Of a stretch of 32,054 nucleotides of DNA, positions 32,003-32,054 are shown piece after piece. The notes under the pieces are model-generated. The model saw only the letters and a list, made by a program, of their open reading frames with translations, was not told the DNA's origin and ran no database searches. Numbering within the stretch: the stretch's first letter is position 1; the number at the start of each line of letters is the position of its first letter. Origin of the DNA: Thermoactinomyces daqus (GTDB lineage: Bacteria; Bacillota; Bacilli; Thermoactinomycetales; Thermoactinomycetaceae). The translations under genes and the position numbers were made by a program. The stretch lies in NCBI RefSeq assembly GCF_000763315.1, contig NZ_JPST01000024.1:1-32054 (forward strand), written 5' to 3'.

Positions 32003-32029
32003 AAAACCACCTCAAAATGAGATGGTTTT
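32003..32029. terminator. Shared terminator of the GNAT gene and the rRNA operon
   Basis: AAAACCACCTC (32003-32013) pairs, with one wobble or mismatch depending on strand, with GAGATGGTTTT (32019-32029). T runs follow on both strands (TTTTTGG on plus, TTTTTT on minus). It lies 7 bases past the 3' end of 5S rRNA. Confidence 0.8.
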
Positions 32030-32035
32030 TGGTTT

Positions 32036-32054
32036 GCCTGGCAACGACCTACTC
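32036..32054 (-). rRNA. rrf: 5S ribosomal RNA, 3' end only
   Basis: Read on the minus strand the last 19 bases are GAGTAGGTCGTTGCCAGGC, the conserved 3' end of bacterial 5S rRNA (GAGAGTAGGWCGYYGCCAGGC type). The gene continues beyond the window. A terminator hairpin follows within 10 bases, as expected for the end of an rRNA operon. Confidence 0.85.

Noticed and set aside
31348-32010. 220-codon minus-strand open frame
   Set aside because: Antisense to the GNAT gene, whose acetyl-CoA motif is clear.

Overview
The window looks like the chromosome of a spore-forming, Gram-positive Bacillales bacterium. Evidence: purine-rich Shine-Dalgarno sites throughout (including before GTG and TTG starts), a cluster of small GerPA/GerPF-like spore proteins with a mother-cell-type promoter, an AraR-type arabinose regulator with a Bacillus-like operator, cre-like sites, and 5S rRNA on the right edge. 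A family such as Thermoactinomycetaceae would fit, but that is an impression and not a proof. The DNA carries many damaged genes: in-frame stops, homopolymer frameshifts, a 4-bp slippage duplication and truncations.

Left end (1-2.8 kb): an accessory region. A degraded pair (small secreted protein plus divergent TetR regulator, module A) lies around two similar operators. A ~105-bp dispersed repeat occurs on each side of it in inverted orientation. A 60-aa orphan gene and a four-repeat CRISPR array without cas genes follow.

2.8-10.7 kb: a CitA/DcuS-type sensor kinase with its response regulator (+), facing a NitT/TauT-type ABC importer operon (ATPase, permease, lipoprotein; -). Next come a separate YlmA-like ABC ATPase and a doubly broken MFS anion symporter. 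Together they suggest organic-anion sensing and uptake, substrate unknown.

11-15.1 kb: a two-gene minus-strand unit of an AbiEii-like nucleotidyltransferase and an uncharacterised protein made of two copies of one domain. This is the best candidate for an undescribed toxin-antitoxin or defence pair. A dead small gene, a frameshifted zinc alcohol dehydrogenase and an orphan MDR/GroES-like protein follow.

15.2-23.9 kb: one minus-strand pentose operon. In transcription order it holds an L-fucose/L-arabinose isomerase family protein, a frameshifted sodium:solute symporter, a small membrane protein, AraR, AraB, AraD and a mannonate-oxidoreductase-like SDR. It has a good sigma-A promoter, two AraR boxes 30 bp apart, a cre-like site and a 14-bp-stem terminator. 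L-arabinose would pass isomerase, ribulokinase and epimerase to D-xylulose-5-phosphate.

24-26 kb: a spore-coat islet of four related GerPA/F-like small proteins and one alpha-crystallin-domain protein. 26-29 kb: a FabG-like/MaoC-like pair and a secreted GH18 chitinase with a possible DasR/NagR-type site. 29.2-31.4 kb: module B (intact secreted protein, operator, TetR reduced to its start), a third copy of the dispersed repeat and a full TetR regulator. 31.4 kb-end: a GNAT acetyltransferase and, convergent to it, the 3' end of a 5S rRNA with its terminator.
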